Shown here: positions 51,088-59,099 of the stretch, piece after piece | How the letters are laid out: each line of letters starts with the position of its first letter | How positions within the stretch are numbered: the first letter of the stretch is position 1 | Assembly (NCBI RefSeq): GCF_004348985.1 | Contig: NZ_SMKW01000002.1 | Location: 237,342-301,341, forward strand | Length of the DNA stretch: 64,000 nucleotides | Origin: Saccharopolyspora elongata | Lineage (GTDB): Bacteria > Actinomycetota > Actinomycetes > Mycobacteriales > Pseudonocardiaceae | Reading direction: 5' to 3' | Program-made: the position numbers and the translations under genes | The notes under the pieces: generated by a model | Database searches by the model: none | Told to the model about the DNA's origin: nothing | What the model saw: only the letters and a program-made list of their open reading frames with translations

Positions 51088-52251
51088 GTGACGCAAGGAA
51101 GAACTCGATCTGTTGGTCTGCTGGCCGTCGGGCACGCAGGCGTGGACATCTACCAGGGGGCGGTGCCTGCCGTCGTCCCGTTCCTGGTGCTGGAGCGGCA
51201 GTACGGCTACGTCGCGGTGTCCGGCATCGTGCTGGCGGCGACGTTGCTGTCGTCCGTCGTGCAGCCGGTGTTCGGGGCGCTCACCGACCGGGTGCGGATG
51301 CCGTGGCTGATCCCGGTGAGCATGGTGACCGCGGGACTGGGCGTGGCGCTGTGCGGGGTCGGCGACTCCTACGTCCTCACGTGGCTGGCGGTCGCGCTGT
51401 CCGGGCTGGGCGTGGCGGCCTACCACCCGGAGGCGGCCAGGCTCGCGCGCGCCGCCTCCGGCGGCAACCACCTGGCGATGAGCTGGTTCTCCCTCGGCGG
51501 CAACATCGGTTTCGCGCTCGCGCCGATCGTGGTGACCCCGATCCTCGCCGCGGGCGGCCTGCCGGCCTCGCCGTGGCTGATCATCCCGGCCCTGCTCGGC
51601 GGGCTGGTGACCACCGCCGTGCTCCGCTCGCTGATCGCCGGTTCCGCGGCGACCGGCGGTGCCAAGGCCGATCGGGGCCGCGACGACTGGCCGGTCTTCA
51701 TCCGCCTGACGGGAATCGTCATCGCCCGGTCGATCGTCTACATCGGACTGAGCGCGTTCGTCGCGCTGTGGGTGCAGCAACGCGTGGGCGGCGGCGAGAC
51801 CGCCGGCGCGGCGGCGTTGTTCGTGCTGTTCGCCGGCGGAGCGGCGGGCACCGTGCTCGGTGGCAAGCTGGCCACGGTGTGGGGCCGCATCCGCGCTCTG
51901 CGGCTGTCGTACGCGGCGTCCATCCCCGCGGTCGCCGGTGTGGTCTACGCGCCCGGTGTCTCCGTGTACGTCTTCGTGGCGCTCGCCGCGATCCTGCTGT
52001 ACATCCCGTTCTCGCTGCACGTCACGCTGGGCCAGGACTACCTGCCGAACCGGGTCGGCACCGCCAGCGGCGTGACGCTCGGCCTGGCGGTGAGCGTCGG
52101 AGGCGTCGCCACGCCGGTGCTCGGCGCGATCGCCGAGGCGACGTCGCTGCAGACGGCGCTGACGACGCTGCTGGTGTTCCCGGTCATCGCGTGGCTGCTC
52201 GGGCGAACCCTGCACGAGCCGGCCGCCCTGGAGGTCGCGGCGGCCCGTTAG
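51088..52251 (+). CDS. MFS transporter, fosmidomycin-resistance (Fsr)-like
   Basis: A 12-helix MFS protein of 387 residues. The Fsr-like beginning is VGLLAVGHAGVDIYQGAVPAVVPFLVLERQYGYV, followed by VLAATLLSSVVQPVFGALTDRV, AAYHPEAARLARAASGGNHL and GFALAPIVVTPILA. Probable drug or metabolite efflux. The GTG at 51088 leaves room for a promoter; an ATG at 51037 would almost touch the AraC start. Its stop overlaps that of the LigD-like gene by 4 bp (TTAG). Confidence 0.9.
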   Translation: MTQGRTRSVGLLAVGHAGVDIYQGAVPAVVPFLVLERQYGYVAVSGIVLAATLLSSVVQPVFGALTDRVRMPWLIPVSMVTAGLGVALCGVGDSYVLTWLAVALSGLGVAAYHPEAARLARAASGGNHLAMSWFSLGGNIGFALAPIVVTPILAAGGLPASPWLIIPALLGGLVTTAVLRSLIAGSAATGGAKADRGRDDWPVFIRLTGIVIARSIVYIGLSAFVALWVQQRVGGGETAGAAALFVLFAGGAAGTVLGGKLATVWGRIRALRLSYAASIPAVAGVVYAPGVSVYVFVALAAILLYIPFSLHVTLGQDYLPNRVGTASGVTLGLAVSVGGVATPVLGAIAEATSLQTALTTLLVFPVIAWLLGRTLHEPAALEVAAAR

Positions 52252-53837
52252 ACCGGCGGCAGCCGCTGTTCGACGCCGAGGAGCGCGGAGAACGGGTCGC
52301 CGACCGCCGCGATCCGGTCCAGGACGGTGCGGATCGTCCACCGGTCCGGGGCCAGGTCCGGGTCGTCGAGCTCGTCCCACTCCAGCGGCACGGACACCGG
52401 CGCGCCCGGCCGCGGGCGGGCGCTGTAGGGGGCGACGAGCGTCTTGTTGATGACGTTCTGGGTGTAGTCCAGCCGGGCCAGGCCGCGGCGGTCCTGCTTC
52501 GTCCACGCCCAGCTGACCAGCTCGGGGACGATGCCGCCGACGGCCTTGGACACCTTCTCCACCCAGGACCGGGTCTCCGCGTAGGTGTAGCGCGGTTCGA
52601 CCGGCACCCAGATCTGGATGCCACGCTGTCCGGTCACCTTCGGGCGGGCCTCGACGCCGAGGTGCTCCATCGCGGTCCGGTGCAGGCGGGCGAGGACGAG
52701 CACCTCGTCGAAGGTCGTCCGGGTGCCCGGGTCGATGTCGAACAGCGCCCAGGTCGGGTGGTGGACGTCGGCGGCGCGCGAGGTCCACGCGTGCAGCTCC
52801 AGCGCCGCGTAGTTGGCCAGCCAGGCGAGCGCGGGAACGCTGTCCGGCACGAGGTACCACTGCGTGTCGCCGGACTCGGCGCCCTCGTAGCGCCAGCGGC
52901 GGAGCCAGCCGGGCGCGTGGCTCGGGACTTCCTTGTGCCAGAAGCCGGGCTGGTCCACGCCGTTGGGGAAGCGGTGCGAGTTCAGCGGCCGGTCGGCGAG
53001 GTACGGCAGCATCACCGGGCCGATCAGCGCGTGGTAGCGGATCAGGTCGCGCTTGGTCACGGGAGCCTCGCCGTCGCGGCCCGGGAACAGCACCTTGTCG
53101 AGGTTGGTCAGCGCGAGATCCCGCCCGGCCAGCCGCCAGCGGCCCTTGGCGCCGAGCTCGTCGAGCGCCGCCAGCTCACCTGCGGTGGGCGGCTCCCACC
53201 GCTCCGCCGCCGCGCGTGATTTGTTGGTGCCCAAGGGAATTTCGGCCTCCGATGGCGGGAGGTCGCTGCGCCACATCGCCTCCGGTGCGACGGCGACCTC
53301 CTCGTTGGTGCGCCCGCTCTTCACCGACCGCGGGTGGTCCTCCGGATCCCAGCCGGGTTCGGCGTGCTCGTCCTTCTTGTGCAGCAACAGCCACTGCTTC
53401 TCGCCGCGCCGCACCAGCACGAACCGGCCCGCCAGCTTCTCGCCGTGCAGGTCGAAGTGCAGCGTCCCGGCCTCGATCGCGGCGGCCGGATCCTCGTCCA
53501 CGGAATCCCAGGTGCCCCGATCCCAGACGATGACGTCGCCACCGCCGTACTCGCCGGCCGGAATGGTGCCCTCGAAGTCGGCGTACTCCAGCGGGTGGTC
53601 CTCGACCTGCACCGCCATGCGCCGCGCCGCCGGGTCCAGCGTCGGGCCCTTGGGCACGGCCCAGCTCACGAGCACGCCGTCCAGCTCAAGCCGCAGGTCG
53701 TAGTGCCGGCGGCGGGACCGGTGCCGCTGCACGACGAACCGGTCACCGGTCGCGCGCACCTCGCCGTCGCCGCTCGGTTCGGCGGTGCGGGTGAAGTCGC
53801 GCATCTCCCGGTACTTCGCCAGCCGCTCGTCGGTCAC
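52248..53837 (-). CDS. LigD-like protein: 3'-phosphoesterase plus polymerase domains, no ligase
   Basis: A 529-residue two-domain protein linked to Ku-dependent end joining. Residues about 10-150 form the LigD phosphoesterase (RFVVQRHRSRRRHYDLRLEL, LVSWAVPKGPTLDP, HPLEYADFEGTIPAGEYGGG with the active-site histidines). Residues about 230-520 form the archaeo-eukaryotic primase-type polymerase (LTNLDKVLFPGRDGEAPVTK, LNSHRFPNGVDQPGFW, HPTWALFDIDPGT with the metal-binding DxD, VTGQRGIQIWVPVEPRYTY). The ATP-dependent ligase domain is missing, so a separate ligase must join the ends. Start GTG 53837 is preferred over a longer TTG frame. No ku gene is nearby. Confidence 0.9.
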   Translation of the reverse strand: MTDERLAKYREMRDFTRTAEPSGDGEVRATGDRFVVQRHRSRRRHYDLRLELDGVLVSWAVPKGPTLDPAARRMAVQVEDHPLEYADFEGTIPAGEYGGGDVIVWDRGTWDSVDEDPAAAIEAGTLHFDLHGEKLAGRFVLVRRGEKQWLLLHKKDEHAEPGWDPEDHPRSVKSGRTNEEVAVAPEAMWRSDLPPSEAEIPLGTNKSRAAAERWEPPTAGELAALDELGAKGRWRLAGRDLALTNLDKVLFPGRDGEAPVTKRDLIRYHALIGPVMLPYLADRPLNSHRFPNGVDQPGFWHKEVPSHAPGWLRRWRYEGAESGDTQWYLVPDSVPALAWLANYAALELHAWTSRAADVHHPTWALFDIDPGTRTTFDEVLVLARLHRTAMEHLGVEARPKVTGQRGIQIWVPVEPRYTYAETRSWVEKVSKAVGGIVPELVSWAWTKQDRRGLARLDYTQNVINKTLVAPYSARPRPGAPVSVPLEWDELDDPDLAPDRWTIRTVLDRIAAVGDPFSALLGVEQRLPPV

Positions 53838-53883
53838 GTCTCCCACATACCCGATATCGGGCGCGAGCAAAAATCGGGGACGG

Positions 53884-54753
53884 TCAGTCCAGCACCAGGA
53901 CCTGGCCTTCGGCGGCGATCTCCGCGCCGGCCCCGTGCACGTCGGCGAGCTCCGGCGCGTCGGGGTGGGCCAGCGGGTTGGTGTTGTTGAGGTGGGTGAA
54001 CAAGAAGCGCGTTGCCGGGTGTCGGGCGATCTCCGGCAGAGCGGCCCGGATCGGCAGGTGCCCCATGCTGCGCGCGGGGCGATCGCTGCCGGATGCGTGC
54101 GTCAGCTCGTCCTCGGTGTGGAAGGTGCCGTCGAGTAGCACGACGTCGGCGCCGTCGATGATCCGCTCGAACGCGTCGTTCCAGGCGGGCAGGCACGGCG
54201 CGTACACCAGGCTGCGGCCGGAGCCGGTGAACCGGTAGGCGACGGCCCAGTCGGTTCCGGGCAGCTCGCGGGCGTAGCGGGGGCGCTTGTCGCTGACGCC
54301 GACGGCCTCGACCGCGAGACCGCCGGCCAGCAGCCGGCGGTCGGCGATGACTTCCTGCCGCACTTCGGTGTAGTTGCCGATGACGTCCGCGATCGGAAAG
54401 GCCTGCCGAAGAGCCCGGTGGACGGTCGCGGTGGCGTAGATCGGCAGCCGGGCGGCTTCGCGCAGGGTGAGCAGGCCGAGGGTGTGGTCCAGCTCGGCGC
54501 TGGTGAGCAGGACGCCTTCGAGGGGCGTGCGCCGGGTGCCCGGCGCGGGCCGGAGTTCGGGGCTGGCCAGCAGCTGGGTGCGCAGGTCGGGCGAGGCGTT
54601 CACCAGGTACCACGAGGTTCCGTCGCCGCTGATCGCCAGGCAGTCCTGGCTGCGCGCCACGCCGAGTTCCGCAGCCCGGCTGCAGCTCCGGCAGCCGCAG
54701 TTCCACTGTGGAAGGCCGCCGCCCGCGGCGGTGCCGAGGATGCGGGCCCGCAT
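53884..54753 (-). CDS. pqqB: Coenzyme PQQ synthesis protein PqqB
   Basis: Metallo-beta-lactamase-fold protein of 289 residues, proposed to hydroxylate the PQQ intermediate. It has ARILGTAAGGGLPQWNCGCRSCSRA (the Cys cluster typical of PqqB), LLTSAELDHTLGLLTLREA, ARELPGTDWAVAYRF and FLFTHLNNTNPLAHPDAPEL. The ATG at 54753 overlaps the pqqDE stop by 1 bp (TGATG). It is the last gene of the pqqA-C-DE-B operon and ends 46 bp from the divergent LigD-like gene start. Unlike many gram-negative operons, pqqB is last here. Confidence 0.95.
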   Translation of the reverse strand: MRARILGTAAGGGLPQWNCGCRSCSRAAELGVARSQDCLAISGDGTSWYLVNASPDLRTQLLASPELRPAPGTRRTPLEGVLLTSAELDHTLGLLTLREAARLPIYATATVHRALRQAFPIADVIGNYTEVRQEVIADRRLLAGGLAVEAVGVSDKRPRYARELPGTDWAVAYRFTGSGRSLVYAPCLPAWNDAFERIIDGADVVLLDGTFHTEDELTHASGSDRPARSMGHLPIRAALPEIARHPATRFLFTHLNNTNPLAHPDAPELADVHGAGAEIAAEGQVLVLD

Positions 54754-56117
54754 CACATCCGCCTCGGGACGGCGGGCCGCGGCTCGAACTCGGCGCGGAC
54801 CAGGTCGTGGTGCTCGGACAGCGAGCAGGCCGGATCGGTCGCGGCCGCGTCGCCCACCAGCTGGTAGGCCTGGCAGCGGCAGCCGCCGAAGTCGACGTCC
54901 TTCAGCGCGCAGCTGCGGCAAGGATCGGGCATCCACCCGGTGCCGCGGAAGCGGTTGAACGCCGCCGAATCGAACCAGATCGAATCCAGCGCCGCATCGC
55001 GCACCGACGGCGTGTCCAGCTCGGGCAGCTGGGCGGCGGAGGGGCAGGGGAGCACGTCGCCGTTGGGCGCCACCGCGAGCTGCCGGTTGCCCCAGCCGTA
55101 GTTGCACGGCTTGGGGCGCGGACTGAAGTAGTCCGCGGCCACGTACACGATCTCCAGCCGGTCGCCGTAGCGCTCCCGGGCCACCGCCGCGTCGGCGTCG
55201 GCCCGCTGCACCTGTTCGCGGCTGGGCAGCAGCGCGGCGCGGTTGCGCAAGGCCCAGCCGTAGAACTGGGTGTTGGCCAGCTCCACGCGTTCGGCGCCGA
55301 AGCCCACCGCGAGTTCGACGATGTCGAGCAGCCGCCCGATGTTGCCGCGGTGCAGCACGGCGTTGACGGTCATCGGCAGCCCGGCCGCCACGATGCCGCG
55401 CGCGACGTCCAACTTGCGGTCGTGCGCCCGGCGCCCGGCGATGATGTCCGCGGACGTCGCGGCCGAGTCCTGCACCGACAGTTGGACGTGGTCGAGGCCC
55501 GCGGCGGCGAGCTCCTGCAACCGCCGCAGCGGCAGGGAAAAGCCGCTGGTGACCAGGTTCGTGTACATGCCGTGCCCGCGGGCGGCCGCGACGAGGTCGA
55601 CCAGGTCGCGGCGCAACGCCGGCTCGCCGCCGGAGAGGTGCAGTTGCAGGACACCGATGGACCGGGCCTGCTCTATGACGCGCAACCAGGTCTCGGTGTC
55701 CAGCTCGTCCCGGTAGTCGGCCAGGTTCAAGGGGTTCGAGCAGTACGTGCACTGCAGCGGGCACCGGTAGGTCAGCTCGGCCAGCAGCCCCAAGGGCAAA
55801 CCGGCCCGCGCCGCTTCCGGCTGATGCCCGGACTCCGCGACGCCGACCGGCTCCGCGCCCAGCACGCGCCGCCGGTCCAGGTCCGAGAGCAGTTCGAGCA
55901 CGGATTCGGCGGTGGCGCCCCGGTACGCGACGGCGAGCTCGCCGGCGATGTCGGTGACCGTGCGCCTGGCGTCGCACCGGCGCACGATGTCGGCCGCCGT
56001 GTCGTTGAGCAGCAGCACGCCTTCCGGGTACAGCAAGGCGTGCTTGCCGCGGACCCGGTCGCGGACGAACCGGACCCCGCGCCGCAACCCGGGGCGGCTG
56101 TCGACGGTCACGCCCAT
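54753..56117 (-). CDS. pqqDE: PqqD-PqqE fusion (peptide chaperone and radical SAM)
   Basis: A 454-residue fusion. Residues about 1-92 are PqqD, the chaperone binding the precursor peptide (RPGLRRGVRFVRDRVRGKHA, VLLLNDTAADIVRRCDARRT, LELLSDLDRRRVLG). The rest is PqqE, the radical SAM enzyme that cross-links Glu and Tyr in PqqA. The 4Fe-4S SAM cluster cysteines are Cys119, Cys123 and Cys126 (CPLQCTYC); SPASM-type cysteines follow in KPCNYGWGN, LPCPSAAQ and CRSCALKDVDFGGCRC. ATG at 56117 overlaps the pqqC stop by 10 bp. PqqD-E fusions are known in other bacteria. It acts in the cytoplasm. Confidence 0.95.
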   Translation of the reverse strand: MGVTVDSRPGLRRGVRFVRDRVRGKHALLYPEGVLLLNDTAADIVRRCDARRTVTDIAGELAVAYRGATAESVLELLSDLDRRRVLGAEPVGVAESGHQPEAARAGLPLGLLAELTYRCPLQCTYCSNPLNLADYRDELDTETWLRVIEQARSIGVLQLHLSGGEPALRRDLVDLVAAARGHGMYTNLVTSGFSLPLRRLQELAAAGLDHVQLSVQDSAATSADIIAGRRAHDRKLDVARGIVAAGLPMTVNAVLHRGNIGRLLDIVELAVGFGAERVELANTQFYGWALRNRAALLPSREQVQRADADAAVARERYGDRLEIVYVAADYFSPRPKPCNYGWGNRQLAVAPNGDVLPCPSAAQLPELDTPSVRDAALDSIWFDSAAFNRFRGTGWMPDPCRSCALKDVDFGGCRCQAYQLVGDAAATDPACSLSEHHDLVRAEFEPRPAVPRRM

Positions 56118-56803
56118 GACTGTCCTTTGTAGTCGATGGCGTCCAACATCGCCCAGAGCACATCGCATTTGAACGACAGCGCCCGCACCGCGGCGTCCTG
56201 CTGCTCGCGCGTCACGCAGTGCTTCAGCACGACCCCGAGCGTGACGGAGCTGTCCGCGCGGGCAGCCGGGATGCGGCGCTCGAAGTAGGCCAGGCCGCCG
56301 GGCTCGATCCAGTCGTAGTGGCGCTTCCAGGCCGCCATCCGGTCGGCCATGTGCCCGGGCGAGAACATCTCCGTCAGCGCCGCGGCCACGCCCTCGATCC
56401 ACGGTTTGCGGCGGCAGAAGTCCAGGTAAGCGTCGACGGCGAACCTAACACCGGGCAGCACGTGCCGCTCGTCGACCACCTCGTCCCGCTGCAGGCCGAC
56501 GGCCTCGCCGAGCACCAGCCAGTCGTGCAGGCCGCCGTCGGCATCACCGGCCCCGTCCTGGAAGGCGATCCGCTCGACCCAGATCCGCCGCACCTCGGGC
56601 AGCGGGCAGTTCGCCACGATTGCCGCATTCTTCTGCGGCAAATGCCGCTGGTAGTACCACCTGTTGGCCACCCAGAGCCGAACTTCCGCGGCGCTGCAGC
56701 GGCCATCGTGCAGCCGCAGGTGAAAGGGGTGGTGCGCCCAGTAGCGATTCGCCAGCCGCTGCAGCGATTCCCGGAATTCGGATTCGGCCAGCGGCTGCGT
56801 CAC
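56108..56803 (-). CDS. pqqC: Pyrroloquinoline-quinone synthase PqqC
   Basis: A 231-residue enzyme of the TENA/THI-4 fold that performs the final eight-electron oxidation and ring closure giving PQQ. Diagnostic segments are YWAHHPFHLRLHDGRCSAAE, ANRWYYQRHLPQKNAAIVAN, RIAFQDGAGDADGGLHDWLV, MFSPGHMADRMAAWKRHYDW and the end ALSFKCDVLWAMLDAIDY. The GTG at 56803 overlaps the pqqA stop (GTGA), which decides the start; the longer frame is the shadow of pqqA. Length is as expected for PqqC. Confidence 0.96.
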   Translation of the reverse strand: MTQPLAESEFRESLQRLANRYWAHHPFHLRLHDGRCSAAEVRLWVANRWYYQRHLPQKNAAIVANCPLPEVRRIWVERIAFQDGAGDADGGLHDWLVLGEAVGLQRDEVVDERHVLPGVRFAVDAYLDFCRRKPWIEGVAAALTEMFSPGHMADRMAAWKRHYDWIEPGGLAYFERRIPAARADSSVTLGVVLKHCVTREQQDAAVRALSFKCDVLWAMLDAIDYKGQSWA

Positions 56804-56919
56804 CGATTGCCGTCGTGCGCGTAAGCGGTGACCTCGGGACGGGTCTCGTACTGCTCGACCAGCGGCGGAGTCCAGTTCGGCGGCGCGGGAGCGGCGACGG
56901 GTTCGGAAGGAGCGGCCAT
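56800..56919 (-). CDS. pqqA: PQQ precursor peptide PqqA
   Basis: A 39-residue precursor peptide. An Ala/Pro-rich leader is followed by WTPPLVEQYETRPEVTAYA, in which Glu29 and Tyr33 have the E-x-x-x-Y spacing cross-linked by PqqE to make PQQ. The flanking pattern (Trp-x-x-Pro, E-x-R-x-E-V-T-x-Y) matches PqqA. ATG at 56919 has TGGAGGT about 6-10 bp upstream, and the stop overlaps the pqqC GTG. The N-terminal extension (about 14 residues) is longer than in the common 23-residue gram-negative PqqA. Confidence 0.92.
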   Translation of the reverse strand: MAAPSEPVAAPAPPNWTPPLVEQYETRPEVTAYAHDGNR

Positions 56920-57188
56920 CACGAGACCTCCAATTCGCAAGGAGAACAAGCGAACCCGAACCGTACAAGCGGCGCGCGGTCGAGATCAAGATTTCGGCAC
57001 CCGGACAACACGACCGCCGCAACCAATACCCCGAACGCCGGAATTGCGTCTCGCTTCGGCGAATCCGGGGAATGAAACAATCCGACTATTGCCCGCGTGA
57101 GTGACCTTAGTCACATATTGTCACACTTCGGCCCGGGGTCCCGTTCCTCCTTCGCGCGTGGCAGCGCAGACCTTGGGAGGACGGGATC

Positions 57189-58301
57189 ATGGCTATTCGG
57201 GTTGTGGTTGTCGGGGCTGGTTACACCGGGTTGGCCGCCGCGAAGCTCGTGGCTCGGTGGACCGACGCCGCAGTGACGTTGATCAACGCCGAGGACCGGT
57301 TCGTCGAGCGGGTCCGGTTGCACCAGCTCGCCGCCGGGCAGCAGCTGCGGGACCTGCCGCTGGCGGACCTGATCGCGGGCACCGGCGTGCACCTGGTCGT
57401 CGACCGGGTGACCGCGATCGACGCGGAGGAGAAGGCCGTGCGGCTGGCGAACTCGGCCCATGCCGTGCGGTACGACGTGCTGATCTACGCACTGGGCAGT
57501 GCGGCGGACATGGATTCGGTGCCCGGCGTCGCAGAGCACGCCTACACCGTGGCCACCGCCGACGAGGCCGTGCGGCTGCGGGAACGCATCGACGACAGCG
57601 CCGTCGTCGCGGTGGTCGGCGGCGGGCTGACCGGCATCGAAGCCGCCGCCGAACTGGCCGAGGCGCATCCCGGCCTGAAGGTCCGGCTCGTGAACGGGGG
57701 CGACCTCGGCGCCGGGCTCTCCCGGCGCGGACGCGATTACCTGCGGCGCACCTTCGACCGGCTCGGCGTCGAAGTGCTCGAGCACGCGAGGGTTTCCGAA
57801 GTGCGCGAGGACGGGCTGGTGCTGGCCGGCGGTGGGCACATCGGCGCTGACACCGTGGTGTGGGCGACCGGATTCACGGTGCCGGAGCTCGCCCGCGAGG
57901 CCGGTCTCGCCGTCGACGAGCAGGGCAGACTGGTCGTCGACGAGACGCTGCGGTCGGTCTCGCACCCAGAGGTGACCGGGATCGGCGACGCGGCGGCGGT
58001 GCGCATGCGGAGCGGGCAGAAGCTGCGGATGGCGTGCGCGACCGGGCTGCCGTCGGCGCAGCACGCCGCCCGGGCGATCGCCGATCGGCTGGCCGGGCGG
58101 GCGCCGAGGCCGATCCGGTTCCGCTACCTCAACCAGTGCATCAGCCTCGGCAGGCGAGACGCGCTGGTCCAGTTCGTGCACGCCGACGACAGCCCGCGCG
58201 AAGCGGTGCTGACCGGCCGGAAGGCCGCGCTGTACAAGGAAGCCATCGTGCGCGGCACGATCCTCTTCGAGCGGCACCCGGTCATCCCGGCCTCGCTGTA
58301 G
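57189..58301 (+). CDS. NDH-2/AIF-like NAD(P)/FAD-dependent oxidoreductase
   Basis: A 370-residue pyridine nucleotide-disulfide-type flavoprotein. FAD-binding RVVVVGAGYTGLAAAKLVAR is at the N-terminus, the NAD(P) motif AVVAVVGGGLTGIEAAAELAE lies near residues 138-157, and VWATGFTVPELAR and VTGIGDAAAVRM contact FAD. No redox-active CxxC is visible, so it resembles type-II NADH dehydrogenase or FSP1-like quinone reductases. ATG at 57189 follows GGGAGGACGGG. It is divergent from pqqA with a 269-bp gap; a link to PQQ-dependent oxidation is possible but unproved. Confidence 0.9.
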   Translation: MAIRVVVVGAGYTGLAAAKLVARWTDAAVTLINAEDRFVERVRLHQLAAGQQLRDLPLADLIAGTGVHLVVDRVTAIDAEEKAVRLANSAHAVRYDVLIYALGSAADMDSVPGVAEHAYTVATADEAVRLRERIDDSAVVAVVGGGLTGIEAAAELAEAHPGLKVRLVNGGDLGAGLSRRGRDYLRRTFDRLGVEVLEHARVSEVREDGLVLAGGGHIGADTVVWATGFTVPELAREAGLAVDEQGRLVVDETLRSVSHPEVTGIGDAAAVRMRSGQKLRMACATGLPSAQHAARAIADRLAGRAPRPIRFRYLNQCISLGRRDALVQFVHADDSPREAVLTGRKAALYKEAIVRGTILFERHPVIPASL

Positions 58302-58336
58302 CGGGACCGGTGATTTCCGGCCAGTAGAATCGGCGC

Positions 58337-59092
58337 GTGGAGCTCTTTCGCGGCGCGCTCGAAGTCGGTTCGGACCAGGCACTGGAGGTCGCGGTCGCGC
58401 ATGCGATGTTGCGCCGCGTCAGCGGCGGCGAGGCGGGGCCGGCCGTGCGGGTGTACCGGCCGGACACCCGCGTCGTCGCCTTCGGCAGGCGGGACACCCT
58501 GCTGCCGGGTTTCCCCGCCGCTGTCCGCGCCGTCCGGGATGCCGGGTTCACACCGGTCCTGCGCGCCCCCGGTGGCCGCGCGGTGGCCTACACCGAGCGC
58601 TCGCTGGTGGTCGACCACGTCGGCCCCGACCCCGGCTACCTGGCGGGCATGGACGAGCGGTTCGTGGGTTACGCCGAGCTGTGGGCAGACGTGCTGCGCA
58701 AGCACGGCGTCGGCGCGCAGGTCGGTGCGGTGCCGGGGGAGTACTGCCCCGGCGCGCACAGCGTGAACGCGCGTGGCCGGGTGAAGCTGGTCGGCACCGC
58801 GCAGCGGATGGTGCGCGGTGCCTGGCTGTTCAGCGCGGTGGCGATCTTCGGCGACGACGAGCTGCTGCGGCCGCTGCTGACCGACGTCTACCGGCACCTG
58901 GAGCTGCCCTTCGACGACGACTCGGTGGGTTCGGTGGTCGCCGAGTCGCCCGGCGCGTCCCTGGACGAGTTCGAAGCCGATGTCGTCGCGGCCTACGACG
59001 AGCGGTACGGCCTCGTCCCGGCGCACTTGACGGACGATCTGATCGGCAGGGCCCGCGACTTGGTGGCGGACCACCGCGTCGCGGACCGCTGA
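58337..59092 (+). CDS. Lipoate/biotin ligase-like protein (BPL_LplA_LipB fold)
   Basis: A 251-residue protein of the biotin/lipoate ligase fold. LEVAVAHAMLRRVSGG, VRVYRPDTRVVAFGRRDTLL, LRAPGGRAVAYTERSLVV and the lysine segment NARGRVKLVGTAQRMVRG are typical of LplA/octanoyl amidotransferase enzymes that attach lipoyl or octanoyl groups to E2 or GcvH domains. GTG at 58337 starts the frame, 35 bp after the flavoprotein gene. No lipoyl-domain protein is nearby, so the acceptor is unknown. Confidence 0.9.
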   Translation: MELFRGALEVGSDQALEVAVAHAMLRRVSGGEAGPAVRVYRPDTRVVAFGRRDTLLPGFPAAVRAVRDAGFTPVLRAPGGRAVAYTERSLVVDHVGPDPGYLAGMDERFVGYAELWADVLRKHGVGAQVGAVPGEYCPGAHSVNARGRVKLVGTAQRMVRGAWLFSAVAIFGDDELLRPLLTDVYRHLELPFDDDSVGSVVAESPGASLDEFEADVVAAYDERYGLVPAHLTDDLIGRARDLVADHRVADR

Positions 59093-59099
59093 GCTCGCC

